A program made the position numbers and the translations under genes. The notes below the pieces were generated by a model. It searched no databases. It was not told where the DNA came from and saw only the letters and a list, made by a program, of their open reading frames with translations. A DNA stretch of 64,000 nucleotides, taken from positions 1 to 64,000 of the forward strand of contig JAJXYN010000012.1 of the NCBI GenBank assembly GCA_021780535.1. The letters are read 5' to 3'. Each line of letters opens with the position of its first letter. Position 1 is the stretch's first letter. The DNA is from a bacterium (GTDB lineage: Bacteria > Patescibacteria > ABY1 > JAGPKW01). Below are positions 1 through 6,950 of the stretch, one piece after another.

Positions 1-420
1 CAGGCACAATATGTTTTAAAAGATGTTTATGCTAAATTTAAAAGAATGAATAATTTTTTAAAAAAAGATATTGGTGTTGGTGTTATTATTCAGTCTGGTT
101 ATAGATCCCCAGCTTATCAGTTGATTGTGTTTTTATGGAATTTGAGAAATTCTAACTATAATTTTAATAAAATCGCGAGAGAAGTCGCATTACCTTTTTA
201 TAGTGAACATGGGTGTGCTTATAATCAAGCTTTAGATTTTGTTGCTTATAATTCTAATGGTTTATTTGATAGTACTAATTTTAAAAAAACTAAAGAGTAT
301 AAATGGCTGAAAGAAAATGCAGAATATTTTGGATTTTATGAATCTTATCCAAAAAATAATAAACTAGGATTTATTTATGAGCCTTGGCATTGGCATTTTG
401 AAAATAAAAAAACTGAATAA
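1..420 (+). CDS. D-alanyl-D-alanine carboxypeptidase, VanY/M15 family (5' end outside window)
   Basis: Reading frame is open from base 1, so the start lies upstream of the window; an internal ATG at 46 is probably not the start. The visible part carries the M15 peptidase signatures: SGYRSPAYQ, then SEHGCAYNQALDF (the SxH...D zinc-binding block), and near the C-terminus EPWHWHFE, which supplies the second zinc histidine. The family cleaves the terminal D-Ala of peptidoglycan stem peptides outside the cytoplasmic membrane. The gene ends in a perfect palindrome shared with the convergent NlpC/P60-like gene. Family assignment is firm from motifs; exact substrate is inferred. Confidence 0.88.
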   Translation, partial: QAQYVLKDVYAKFKRMNNFLKKDIGVGVIIQSGYRSPAYQLIVFLWNLRNSNYNFNKIAREVALPFYSEHGCAYNQALDFVAYNSNGLFDSTNFKKTKEYKWLKENAEYFGFYESYPKNNKLGFIYEPWHWHFENKKTE

Positions 421-435
421 TTATTCAGTTTTTTT
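406..435. terminator. Bidirectional terminator containing both stop codons
   Basis: A perfect 30-bp palindrome, A7-CTGAATAA followed by its complement TTATTCAG-T7. The two convergent genes end head to head at 420/421, so each TAA stop lies inside the stem, and each strand ends in a T run. It should terminate both transcripts. Confidence 0.85.
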
Positions 436-861
436 TATGTATTTAAACAAGTTTTCTATTTTTCTAAAATTTATATTTTCTACTTTAGTTTTTTTTAGTT
501 TTGAATCATTTTGTACACATTTATTATTGTCTAAACATATTCCAATATGTCTATTATTGTGATTTTCATCTTTTGCCCATATTATCAAATCTCCTTTTTT
601 TATGTTATTTATTTCGTTAAATTTTACCCATCCGTAATCTAATAAATCTTTTTCTGTTGAATCTACCGTTGAATGAGGTGATTTTATGAGTTCATTTATA
701 TATAAAATATTTGATACGAAACTTGCACATGAATTATCGCCATCATCTAATAAGTCTATTGTTTTATTATTTTCGTTTTCTGCAAAAAAATTTCTGAATA
801 ATTCTAGTCCTTCACATCTTTCTATCATTGATAAATATGTTTTATAATGTAAGTATTTCAT
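421..861 (-). CDS. NlpC/P60 or CHAP-like cell-wall amidase
   Basis: 146 residues. The pattern DNSCASFVS at about residues 41-49 (candidate catalytic Cys), followed by KKGDLIIW and RHIGICLDNN with a His at about residue 105, matches the Cys-His arrangement of NlpC/P60 or CHAP peptidoglycan hydrolases. No signal peptide is seen on this ORF, but a 52-codon membrane ORF ends directly at its ATG (TAA-ATG) and may be co-translated. It faces a VanY-type peptidase, so a cell-wall role fits. The family call rests on motif spacing; the precise subfamily is uncertain. Confidence 0.6.
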   Translation of the reverse strand: MKYLHYKTYLSMIERCEGLELFRNFFAENENNKTIDLLDDGDNSCASFVSNILYINELIKSPHSTVDSTEKDLLDYGWVKFNEINNIKKGDLIIWAKDENHNNRHIGICLDNNKCVQNDSKLKKTKVENINFRKIENLFKYIKKTE

Positions 862-1020
862 TTAATTTTTGTTTATATTTATTTGTTGTTGCGCTTGCGT
901 AGTTTGTTTTATGTTTTTTTTGGAATTTATTGTTTTCATATAATTTTGATTTATAAAACCAAGTATTAAGAAGAATATGAAAATAAATATTATAGTTTTT
1001 GGAGTTAACTTACTAATCAT
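862..1020 (-). CDS. Small single-span membrane protein (52 aa)
   Basis: ATG at 1020, TAA at 864-862, immediately followed by the ATG of the NlpC/P60-like gene, which suggests translational coupling. The product starts MISKLTPK, then a strongly hydrophobic run of about 18 residues (Ile/Phe rich), then a Gln/Asn/Lys-rich tail. It looks like a membrane anchor or signal-anchor protein. It could be the N-terminal part of a once longer hydrolase; no frameshift can be shown. No strong Shine-Dalgarno site. Confidence 0.45.
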   Translation of the reverse strand: MISKLTPKTIIFIFIFFLILGFINQNYMKTINSKKNIKQTTQAQQQININKN

Positions 1021-1191
1021 TGCTATTATCTTTTTATTATTTATTTATTTTAATATTTTATGTTTATTTTTAATTTTTGTAAATAAAATTAATATTTTAT
1101 TAAACGTATTAATTTGTATATGCGGGGTTGTTTCGTAATTTATTAAAGGTCGTTTTTATTGATTTAAATTAATAACTAAATATCTAAATAT

Positions 1192-1485
1192 ATGAATCAT
1201 TATAATAGATTTGAATATAAAACTCCAAAAAATGATAAAAAATTAGATCAGGTATTAAGGAAAAATGGTATAATTTTTTTGGGAGGGCAAAAAAATGGTT
1301 TTTCTAAGGTTAAAAATGAAGATGGAAAAGAAAATTTTATGACAAGAAATGGAGTATTCTTACTTAAGAAGTGGGCGGATAATGTTATTGATTTTAATAA
1401 TGATGGCTTTGCAAAAGCTGTTTATTTTAGTGAGGGTAAAAAAATTTATCTTATTGATAAAAATGGTGTAATATCTAGGGTATGA
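1192..1485 (+). CDS. Hypothetical protein with WG-repeat-like C-terminus
   Basis: 97 residues, not recognised with confidence. The second half (roughly residues 50-97) has a beta-rich pattern with Gly-Asn turns, VIDFNNDGFAKAVYF and IYLIDKNGVI, reminiscent of WG or FG-GAP-type repeats. No signal peptide or membrane segment. No Shine-Dalgarno site; AT-rich leader. Upstream 1021-1191 is AT-rich and probably holds divergent promoters. Confidence 0.5.
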   Translation: MNHYNRFEYKTPKNDKKLDQVLRKNGIIFLGGQKNGFSKVKNEDGKENFMTRNGVFLLKKWADNVIDFNNDGFAKAVYFSEGKKIYLIDKNGVISRV

Positions 1486-1574
1486 TTAATGGGCCTGGCT
1501 AAAATGTTGGATCTATTTTTATGTTTACATAAATTAATTTTATTGTAATGTGTAGGTTTTACATTTTAATATAA

Positions 1575-1602
1575 TAAAAAGAGGTCTGTTGAACCTCTTT
1601 GT
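1575..1602 (-). terminator. Intrinsic terminator of the small gene at 1610-1762
   Basis: On the minus strand AAAGAGGT and ACCTCTTT form an 8-bp stem with a 7-nt loop followed by TTATTATATT. It lies just past the stop of the 50-residue membrane protein. Confidence 0.65.
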
Positions 1603-1609
1603 GGTAAAT

Positions 1610-1762
1610 CTATCTTTTTTTTCTTCGAATAAATTTATTTATTCGTTGTGGTATTTTTTCAACTTTATTGATTGTGGCACTTGAAAAATATAACAAATAA
1701 GCAATTGAAATTAAAATGGCGAATTGCAACTCTTTTAGTTTGGCTCTATACTTGCTTTCCAT
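1610..1762 (-). CDS. Small basic membrane protein (50 aa)
   Basis: ATG at 1762 preceded by a perfect AAGGAG Shine-Dalgarno site 8-9 nt upstream. The product, starting MESKYRAKLKELQ, has one hydrophobic span (about residues 14-30) and a basic tail ending FIRRKKR. It has its own promoter (1799-1827, minus) and a hairpin terminator, so it is a complete monocistronic unit. Function unknown. Confidence 0.6.
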   Translation of the reverse strand: MESKYRAKLKELQFAILISIAYLLYFSSATINKVEKIPQRINKFIRRKKR

Positions 1763-1798
1763 CTTGAAGTCTCCTTTATGTAGAAAAAGTTGTATTAA

Positions 1799-1827
1799 CT
1801 TATAGTATCTTTTTACCTTTTTGACAA
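1799..1827 (-). promoter_or_regulatory. Promoter for the 50-aa membrane protein
   Basis: Minus strand TTGTCA, 17-bp spacer, TATAAG, followed by a leader with AAGGAG and ATG at 1762. Canonical sigma-70 geometry. Confidence 0.6.
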
Positions 1828-1829
1828 TA

Positions 1830-2101
1830 GGTGTGGTACTGAAGCGGTCTATGATTATAGCTTTTTATACATTTTTTGTATTCTATATTCCAATAAAAGC
1901 AATAATGGATAAAGATTTTGTAAATAGGTGTTGGAGGACTTATGTGAAGGTGATTTAATGGATTTAAGTTTGATTTTTGTTTTTTATGAAAGAGCTGAAA
2001 TATTGTGCTTATTGTTTGAGTGAGTTATTTATATATAATGAATGCTAGAGTTATATCTTTTATTAAAATATAGATTTAATTTATTAAAGATAATATAATT
2101 A
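1830..2101. other. Intergenic stretch without a recognised gene
   Basis: Between the promoter of the 50-aa gene and the next ORF. It contains GGAGG at about 1933-1937 ahead of ATGTGA (start codon followed at once by stop), but no ORF of useful length. The rest is AT-rich with no clear hairpin. Confidence 0.4.
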
Positions 2102-2860
2102 TTGAAGTTAAGTAATAAATTAAATTATATGTTATTAGATGATTATTATCCTGATACAGAAGAAAGAAAAAGGAGAGATGATGGTGAAAAATTGGAAGAA
2201 ACCGATAGAAACTTAAAAGAAATAAAATTAGATTTTTCAAAGGATTTAAATATAATAGATGAATTTATAGGTGGTTTGGACAAAAGTGATAGAAATATTG
2301 ATTTTACTGATATTGGTAAATTTCTTTCTAAATTACAAGAACTAAGGAGTAGCTTGGTTAGCTGTTCGGATTCAGTTGATTTTACTAGAAAGCTAGATAG
2401 TAAAATTCCTGGTAGTTTGCTTATTAGAAATGTTTTAGAGGTTGGTTCTAAAATTATTAGAATTACTTATTCTAAAAAAGTAGATGATAAGATTAATAAA
2501 TTTAAATTAAAATTGGATAAAGAAGATAATGAAGATAAAAGAGAAATAATCGAAAGTGCTTTAAATGATTTTTATGATATTAAAAGAATTATAAATAATT
2601 TAAATTTTGATAGTTTCAAAAAATTTATATTTGGTATTGAGTTTTTATCTAAATTAGACAATAAAACTTGGTATATTGAGAATAAAGTTAATCTTGATAA
2701 TTTGATTATTAGGTATAAAGAAAATAGAAATAAGGATATAGATAATATGAAAGGTGATATAGAAGAATCTGATATTAGATTATTTACTATTCAATCAATA
2801 GAATTATTAAGAAAATACAGAGAAATATCTGATTACCTTGAAGAACAAATTTCTGCATAA
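2102..2860 (+). CDS. Hypothetical helical protein
   Basis: Up to 252 residues from a TTG at 2102; an ATG at 2129 (ten codons in) is the alternative start, and no Shine-Dalgarno site decides. Highly charged (Lys/Glu/Asp rich), predicted mostly helical, no membrane segment, no motif recognised. Probably a cytoplasmic coiled-coil-like protein. No functional context: flanked by small unknown genes. Confidence 0.5.
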   Translation: MKLSNKLNYMLLDDYYPDTEERKRRDDGEKLEETDRNLKEIKLDFSKDLNIIDEFIGGLDKSDRNIDFTDIGKFLSKLQELRSSLVSCSDSVDFTRKLDSKIPGSLLIRNVLEVGSKIIRITYSKKVDDKINKFKLKLDKEDNEDKREIIESALNDFYDIKRIINNLNFDSFKKFIFGIEFLSKLDNKTWYIENKVNLDNLIIRYKENRNKDIDNMKGDIEESDIRLFTIQSIELLRKYREISDYLEEQISA

Positions 2861-2869
2861 AATAAAAAA

Positions 2870-2903
2870 GCAAGCTCAACTAAATAAATAGTTTATTGCT
2901 TGC
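2870..2903 (-). terminator. Terminator overlapping the stop of the 107-aa gene
   Basis: Minus strand GCAAGC ... GCTTGC with inner ACTA/TAGT pairing, followed by TTTTTTATTTT. The end of the coding region lies in the stem. Confidence 0.55.
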
Positions 2904-3216
2904 AATAGCTATCCCTATAACTCCAGAGAATGTCTGTTATAAGGAGAGCGTCTCCAGCATCAGCTTTGATATTTTCTAATTGTCTGATGTAGTCTTGTCG
3001 TTGTTCTGTTTTAATTTTTTCTTTATATTTAGCTTTTTTTACAATAAAGTTAATATCAAGAATAATATTTTCAGAAACGAGAACAAATTCTCCAAAACCA
3101 CTTTCAGTTCTTTTTGCTTCATCGATTGTAGCTAGAAGCTTTGTTTTGCTTTCATCAAAAATATAAAGAAAATCAAGATTTTCTTTACTTCTGATGAGGT
3201 GATATTTGAAAATCAT
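2893..3216 (-). CDS. Hypothetical protein (107 aa)
   Basis: Starts MIFKYHLIRSKENLDF; ATG at 3216 is preceded by GGAGGA, so the start is secure. Mixed alpha/beta, soluble, with two Cys (one third from the C-terminus). Not recognised. It has a textbook promoter (3246-3274) and an 18-bp perfect palindrome upstream of it, suggesting regulated expression. Confidence 0.6.
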   Translation of the reverse strand: MIFKYHLIRSKENLDFLYIFDESKTKLLATIDEAKRTESGFGEFVLVSENIILDINFIVKKAKYKEKIKTEQRQDYIRQLENIKADAGDALLITDILWSYRDSYCKQ

Positions 3217-3245
3217 AGATTTCCTCCATTGAGTTTGATTTTTTG

Positions 3246-3274
3246 ATTATACATTATTTTATTACAAAAGTCAA
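3246..3274 (-). promoter_or_regulatory. Promoter of the 107-aa gene
   Basis: Minus strand TTGACT, exactly 17 bp, TATAAT. Near-perfect sigma-70 promoter about 30 bp upstream of the ATG at 3216. Confidence 0.75.
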
Positions 3275-3290
3275 TTATGGTATAAAAAAA

Positions 3291-3308
3291 TTACCTAATA
3301 TTAGGTAA
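3291..3308. promoter_or_regulatory. Perfect palindrome, candidate operator
   Basis: TTACCTAATATTAGGTAA, an uninterrupted 18-bp palindrome whose near edge is 17 bp upstream of the -35 box of the minus-strand promoter. It has no T run that would make it a terminator, so a dimeric regulator site is the likelier reading (inference). Confidence 0.4.
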
Positions 3309-3428
3309 TAATCCATCATGGTGTCCCTAAAGGGATTCAGTATTTTTTAAATTCGCTTTGCTTATTAAAAAATACAATCCTGACGGCAACTCGGTCATAG
3401 GGTCTAGCTCGGCTTTCACCTACCTAGA

Positions 3429-3466
3429 AAACAAAAGACGACCATGAGTGGTCGCTTTTTGTTTTC
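3429..3466 (-). terminator. Terminator of tRNA-Leu
   Basis: Minus strand: AGAAAACAAAAAGCGACC, short loop, GGTCGTCTTTTGTTTTCT. The stem joins directly to the CCA end of the tRNA and ends in a T-rich tract. Confidence 0.7.
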
Positions 3467-3553
3467 TGGTGCTGACGGCGAGACTCGAACTCGCACAGAT
3501 TTTACTCCACTGGCTTCTTAGACCAGCGTGTCTACCAATTCCACCACGTCAGC
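3467..3553 (-). tRNA. tRNA-Leu (anticodon AAG)
   Basis: Acceptor GCTGACG/CGTCAGC, A73 and encoded CCA, T arm GCGAG-TTCGAGT-CTCGC, long class II variable arm. The anticodon stem CTGGT/GCCAG encloses CTAAGAA, giving anticodon AAG. A34 in a leucine tRNA is uncommon in bacteria and would normally require deamination to inosine by a TadA-type enzyme (established for A34 tRNAs). The stem includes one T-G pair, so the register was checked; no other 7-nt loop fits. Confidence 0.85.
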
Positions 3554-3632
3554 ATTAATGAGGTTTATTATATATTAAACATTAATATATTGCAATAATT
3601 TGTTTATGAATATTAATAAAATTGTTACTTAT

Positions 3633-3661
3633 TTGACAAAAAAATATCCAAGTAGTATTGT
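3633..3661 (+). promoter_or_regulatory. Promoter of the unassigned structured RNA
   Basis: TTGACA, 17-bp spacer, TATTGT, with transcription expected to begin near 3668-3671 where base composition switches abruptly from AT-rich to GC-richer. Confidence 0.65.
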
Positions 3662-3670
3662 ATTTATATT

Positions 3671-3990
3671 GAGAGTGAGCAGCGGATCTACAACCATCTC
3701 TATGGTAGTTGCTAATTCTCAGTTCGAAAACCTTGCTATTTTGGCGAGGTAAACTATTAGTCCTTGGGAGGGGGCTAAAAAAGTTTCTTTTTGTACTATC
3801 TTGCGAGAGATGATGAAAAACAACCCATTACTGCGCGGGTCGTCTTCGCATAGAAGTTCATAGCAGTATGTGCCCTAGATAGATTTCTGGGGTGGGTAAA
3901 GAGAAATTGTTTCCTTAGAGCAATCTCTGCACCTTGGAGGCTTAGCGATTTGGTCTTAAAGACCGATAAATCCTAGCCTCTTATTTTTTT
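3671..3990 (+). ncRNA. Structured RNA of unknown family, about 320 nt
   Basis: A GC-richer island with promoter and terminator but no ORF. Visible helices include CAACCAT/ATGGTaGTTG, CCTTGC/GCGAGG, ATCT/AGAGAT, CAtTACTGC/GCAGTATG closing a GTCGTCTTCGCATAG segment, CCCtAGA/TCTGGGG, AGAG-ATTG/CAAT-CTCT inside GGTG/CACC, and the terminal hairpin. I compared it by eye with RNase P RNA, SRP RNA, 6S RNA, tmRNA and T-box leaders: short resemblances to RNase P (GGTAAACT, CCTAGATAGAT) occur in the right order, but the nearly invariant GGAAAGTCC and ACAGAA blocks are absent. It may be a divergent housekeeping RNA or a long attenuated leader of the ABC-F gene 60 nt downstream. Confidence 0.6.
3937..3990 (+). 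terminator. Terminator of the structured RNA
   Basis: GAGGCT pairs with AGCCTC, with inner GGTCTTAAAGACC hairpin, followed by TTATTTTTTTTG. Strong intrinsic terminator located about 60 bp before the ABC-F start. Confidence 0.8.
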
Positions 3991-4049
3991 TGTTTATTTT
4001 TTAGTATATTTATTATATAATCTTTTTAAATATAAAATATAAAACATAT

Positions 4050-5624
4050 ATGATTCAGGTTGTGAATGTATTTAAAAATTATGGAAATAGGGAAATTTTA
4101 AAAAATATTAATTTTGTTATTAGTAATAATTCTAGAATTGGTTTGATTGGTTTAAATGGTACTGGTAAATCTACTTTAATGAAAATTATCTTGAAAGAAG
4201 AAGACTCTAGTAGTGGGTCTATTATTTATGTAGATGATTTTGTTTCTTATTTACCACAAGTTATTGAATTTAAAGATGGTGATACTGTTTTTTCTTTTTT
4301 GAATAGAGAAGTAAAAGAAGAATGGGAGGATTATAAAATTGACAAATGTTTGTTTGATGTTGGTTTAGAAAAAATAGATAAAAATCTTGAAGTAAAACTT
4401 TTATCTGGTGGCCAAAAAACCAAACTTGGTTTTGCTAGGATTTTAATGAGTGATCCTACTACCTTGTTGCTTGATGAACCCACTAATAATCTAGATTTAG
4501 AAACATTAGATTGGTTAGAAAAATTTTTAAGAAATTTTTATGGTAATGTTTTAATTATTTCTCATGACAGGAAATTTCTTGATAATGTTGTTAATAAAGT
4601 TTTTGAATTGGATTTTTACACACACAAGATAATTGAATATATTGGTGGATATTCTGATTATGTTATACAAAAAGCGAAAAAAATTGAAATTGAAATTGAA
4701 AATTATAAAAGAGAACAAAAAAAGAAAAAAGAAATGGAAGATTGGATAGCTTTGAAAACACAGCAGTTATCTTTTTATCAAAGCCCTAAAGTTGCAAGAC
4801 AATTACAATCTTATAAAAAAAGATTTGAGAGAGAAAATTCTGGTTTTGTAGAGAAACATGCTAGTAGTAAAAAAATTAAAATTAATAATATTTCTGAAAC
4901 GGTTGATTCTAGTAAATTGATTTTTAGAATTAATACTTTGAAATGTAGAAATTTAATTTATTGTAAAAACCTTGATTGTTATGGTGGGGATAGGATTCAT
5001 TTAGAAGGTAAAAATGGTAGCGGTAAAACAACATTTTTAAAAATATTATTAAAACAGATTAATGATTATTCTGGTGATGTTTTTTTTGGTAATAATTTAA
5101 AGATAGGATATTTTTCTCAAGAACATGAAACTCTTGATAATAATATGAGAATTGTTGATGAATTTATTGCTAATACTAATATAAAAAACGAAGCCATAGC
5201 TAGAGATATTCTTGGTAAGTTTCTTTTTGTTGGTGATAAGGTTTTTGAAAAAGTTAAAAATTTATCACAAGGTGAAAAGGTTAGATTAATTATAGCAGAA
5301 CTTATTAATCAAGATAATAATTTTATATTTTTTGATGAACCTACAAATCATTTAGATATTGAAAGTAGAGAGGTTTTAGAAACCGCAATATCTGCATACA
5401 ATGGTGGCTTTCTTATGATTTCTCATGATAGGTATTTTGTTGAAAATATTAATATAAATAGAAAATTTGAAATTAGTAATGGAAGTTTAATTAATTCTCC
5501 ATATAAAGCTACTGGTATTACTTATTTTGATGATGATCATTATGAAAATTATTTAAAAAAGGAGTGGGGTGTTACTGATGAAGGTGATGATGAAAGATGG
5601 ATGAGAACATATAAAATACAATAA
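4050..5624 (+). CDS. ABC-F family ribosome-associated ATPase
   Basis: 524 residues with two fused ABC domains and no membrane spans. Domain 1: Walker A GLNGTGKST (about residues 35-43), signature LLSGGQKTK, Walker B LLLDEPTNNLD, then SHDR. A charged linker (about residues 200-270) matches the P-site tRNA-interaction motif region. Domain 2: GKNGSGKTT, NLSQGEKVR, FFDEPTNHLD, SHDR. ABC-F proteins act on ribosomes in translation or antibiotic protection. No Shine-Dalgarno site. A structured RNA ending in a terminator lies directly upstream, recalling attenuated ABC-F leaders in Firmicutes; that link is inference. EttA, Uup or resistance subtype cannot be told here. Confidence 0.93.
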   Translation: MIQVVNVFKNYGNREILKNINFVISNNSRIGLIGLNGTGKSTLMKIILKEEDSSSGSIIYVDDFVSYLPQVIEFKDGDTVFSFLNREVKEEWEDYKIDKCLFDVGLEKIDKNLEVKLLSGGQKTKLGFARILMSDPTTLLLDEPTNNLDLETLDWLEKFLRNFYGNVLIISHDRKFLDNVVNKVFELDFYTHKIIEYIGGYSDYVIQKAKKIEIEIENYKREQKKKKEMEDWIALKTQQLSFYQSPKVARQLQSYKKRFERENSGFVEKHASSKKIKINNISETVDSSKLIFRINTLKCRNLIYCKNLDCYGGDRIHLEGKNGSGKTTFLKILLKQINDYSGDVFFGNNLKIGYFSQEHETLDNNMRIVDEFIANTNIKNEAIARDILGKFLFVGDKVFEKVKNLSQGEKVRLIIAELINQDNNFIFFDEPTNHLDIESREVLETAISAYNGGFLMISHDRYFVENININRKFEISNGSLINSPYKATGITYFDDDHYENYLKKEWGVTDEGDDERWMRTYKIQ

Positions 5625-5862
5625 TTTTTTATAAAAATATTTAAAGCTAGCTATATAAAAGTATTCTTATTTGAACAAAATATTTTTTCAAATTTAATTT
5701 TATTTATATTTATGTTTATTTTTTGAAACTTTAAATTTAGGATGAGTGTGTGTTTTGAATTTCTTGTTGATAATTTGTTTAAAACAAAATAAATTAAAAT
5801 ACAAAATAAGTCAAATAAATGTTAAAATATATATAACAAGTTTTTTCTTTTTGGAGGGAATT

Positions 5863-6276
5863 ATGAACACTAATAATTTGTCTTCAAGCAGAGTAGAAAG
5901 GTTTTATGGCCAAGAGGATTTTCGTTTATCAATGAAAAGTGATAAGGAATTGATTCTTAGACTTGGTTTTTCACCGCGAAGAGCTGATAGTCAAAGGGCG
6001 GAAAGTGATTATTTGGGTTGTTTTAATTTCTATTTGAATGAAGAAATAGAAAGATGTAAGAAAAACAATGAAAATCATCTTTTGAGTTTATTGAAAAAGG
6101 CTTTAAGGGTTGTTGAATATATTTTTTTTAATAAAGGTTTATTTAAAGTAGTTCAATTTTCCTACAAACAAAGTTTAGAAATTGCTAAACTTAAGCAAGC
6201 TGTTAGACTGATAATTCTTCAATACGTGGAGGTTAAGCTTTTTGGAAAATCTAATTTCGCAATGGCTACGGCTTAA
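5863..6276 (+). CDS. Hypothetical protein (137 aa)
   Basis: The frame is open from 5746, but GGAGGGAATT directly before ATG at 5863 fixes the start there. Product starts MNTNNLSSSRVERFY; it is helical, Leu/Lys rich, with no signal peptide. Not recognised. A strong terminator follows at 6297. It belongs to the set of small single genes with good Shine-Dalgarno sites in this window. Confidence 0.6.
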   Translation: MNTNNLSSSRVERFYGQEDFRLSMKSDKELILRLGFSPRRADSQRAESDYLGCFNFYLNEEIERCKKNNENHLLSLLKKALRVVEYIFFNKGLFKVVQFSYKQSLEIAKLKQAVRLIILQYVEVKLFGKSNFAMATA

Positions 6277-6296
6277 TAACCGTGGATACAATTTAT

Positions 6297-6336
6297 AACC
6301 CACAACGCAAAAGGAAACGTTGATGGGTTTTTTATT
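6297..6336 (+). terminator. Terminator of the 137-aa gene
   Basis: AACCCAcAACG and CGTTgaTGGGTT form a stem with one mismatch region, followed by TTTTATTTT. Confidence 0.75.
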
Positions 6337-6371
6337 TTGTTTTATTTTTATTGTGTGTTGTGCGATTGATT

Positions 6372-6401
6372 AATAAAAAAATAGAACGCTTGTTCTATTT
6401 G
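6372..6401 (-). terminator. Probable terminator of tRNA-Val
   Basis: Minus strand AATAGAAC-loop-GTTCTATT followed by TTTTTATTAA. It lies about 75 nt past the CCA end of tRNA-Val, with another hairpin pair (CCCC/GGGG; AAATTTT.../...AAAATTT) between. Confidence 0.65.
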
Positions 6402-6472
6402 GTATTTTGGTGCCCCCTACACTTCGTTCCGGGGATACTCAAATTTTTAAACTCATTTCATTCGTTAAAATT

Positions 6473-6550
6473 TGGTGGATGTTAAGGGATTCGAACCCCT
6501 GACCCTCTCGGTGTAAACGAGATGCTCTAAACCAACTGAGCTAAACATCC
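6473..6550 (-). tRNA. tRNA-Val (anticodon TAC)
   Basis: Acceptor GGATGTT/AACATCC, D arm GCTC/GAGC, anticodon arm TCTCG-TTTACAC-CGAGA giving TAC, T arm closing on TTCGAAT, A73 and encoded CCA. All four helices are intact. Confidence 0.92.
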
Positions 6551-6648
6551 AAGTAATTTATGAAAATAGTATATAAGATATTTTTTATTATTGCAAGTGG
6601 TGGAAAACGAAGTGTTTTGTAGTTTATTAAAATGATTTACTATAATTG

Positions 6649-6677
6649 TTGACTATTTTTTTGAAGTCATGTAATAT
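6649..6677 (+). promoter_or_regulatory. Promoter of the interrupted tRNA
   Basis: TTGACT, 17-bp spacer, TAATAT; start expected near 6684, eight bases before the tRNA 5' end. It indicates that the split tRNA gene is transcribed. Confidence 0.65.
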
Positions 6678-6691
6678 GTTTTTTAATTGAA

Positions 6692-6850
6692 GCCGTTATA
6701 GCTCAATTGGTAGAGCACGTCTTGTAATTTGTGGCCAATTTGCACCTTCTCTGCTTTCTTAGTCGCATGGGGAAGCTTGGAAGAACCCTCCTTTTGTGCT
6801 GGTTGACTACTTTTAGGACGAGGTTGGTGGTTCAAGTCCACTTAACGGCG
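6692..6850 (+). tRNA. tRNA gene interrupted in the anticodon loop (probably Thr-like)
   Basis: Bases 6692-6722 give acceptor GCCGTTA, D arm GCTC/GAGC and the 5' anticodon strand CGTCT. Bases 6816-6850 give GGACG, variable loop AGGTT, T arm GGTGG-TTCAAGT-CCACT, acceptor TAACGGC and G73. All helices pair, but 93 nt (6723-6815) replace the 7-nt anticodon loop, so about 86 nt must be removed. The exon edge reads TTGTAA, which suggests Thr-UGU, and the acceptor resembles the tRNA-Thr at 22377, but no single cut gives a perfect loop with U33. The insert is too short for a usual group I intron. No CCA is encoded. Confidence 0.6.
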
Positions 6851-6950
6851 AAATAGGGTAATTGTAAAAAAATGCAATACCCTTCTTTTTTTTAATGACA
6901 AACGTTATAAAACGTGTTAGTATTTTAATATAAAAATTAAAAATTATATC

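Noticed and set aside
1933..1947. GGAGG followed by ATGTGA, a start-stop mini ORF
   Set aside because: No peptide of meaningful length; could be chance or gene debris, and no further support was seen.
3318..3340. CATGGTGTCCC as a further copy of the capped hairpin family
   Set aside because: The cap start is similar but there are no long complementary arms and no AATTAAGATAT segment.
3671..3990. Reading the structured RNA as RNase P RNA
   Set aside because: Only short strings resemble it; the almost invariant GGAAAGTCC and ACAGAA segments are missing on both strands.
5746..5862. N-terminal extension of the gene at 5863
   Set aside because: The Shine-Dalgarno site directly before 5863 and the AT-rich, hydrophobic character of the extension favour the shorter protein.
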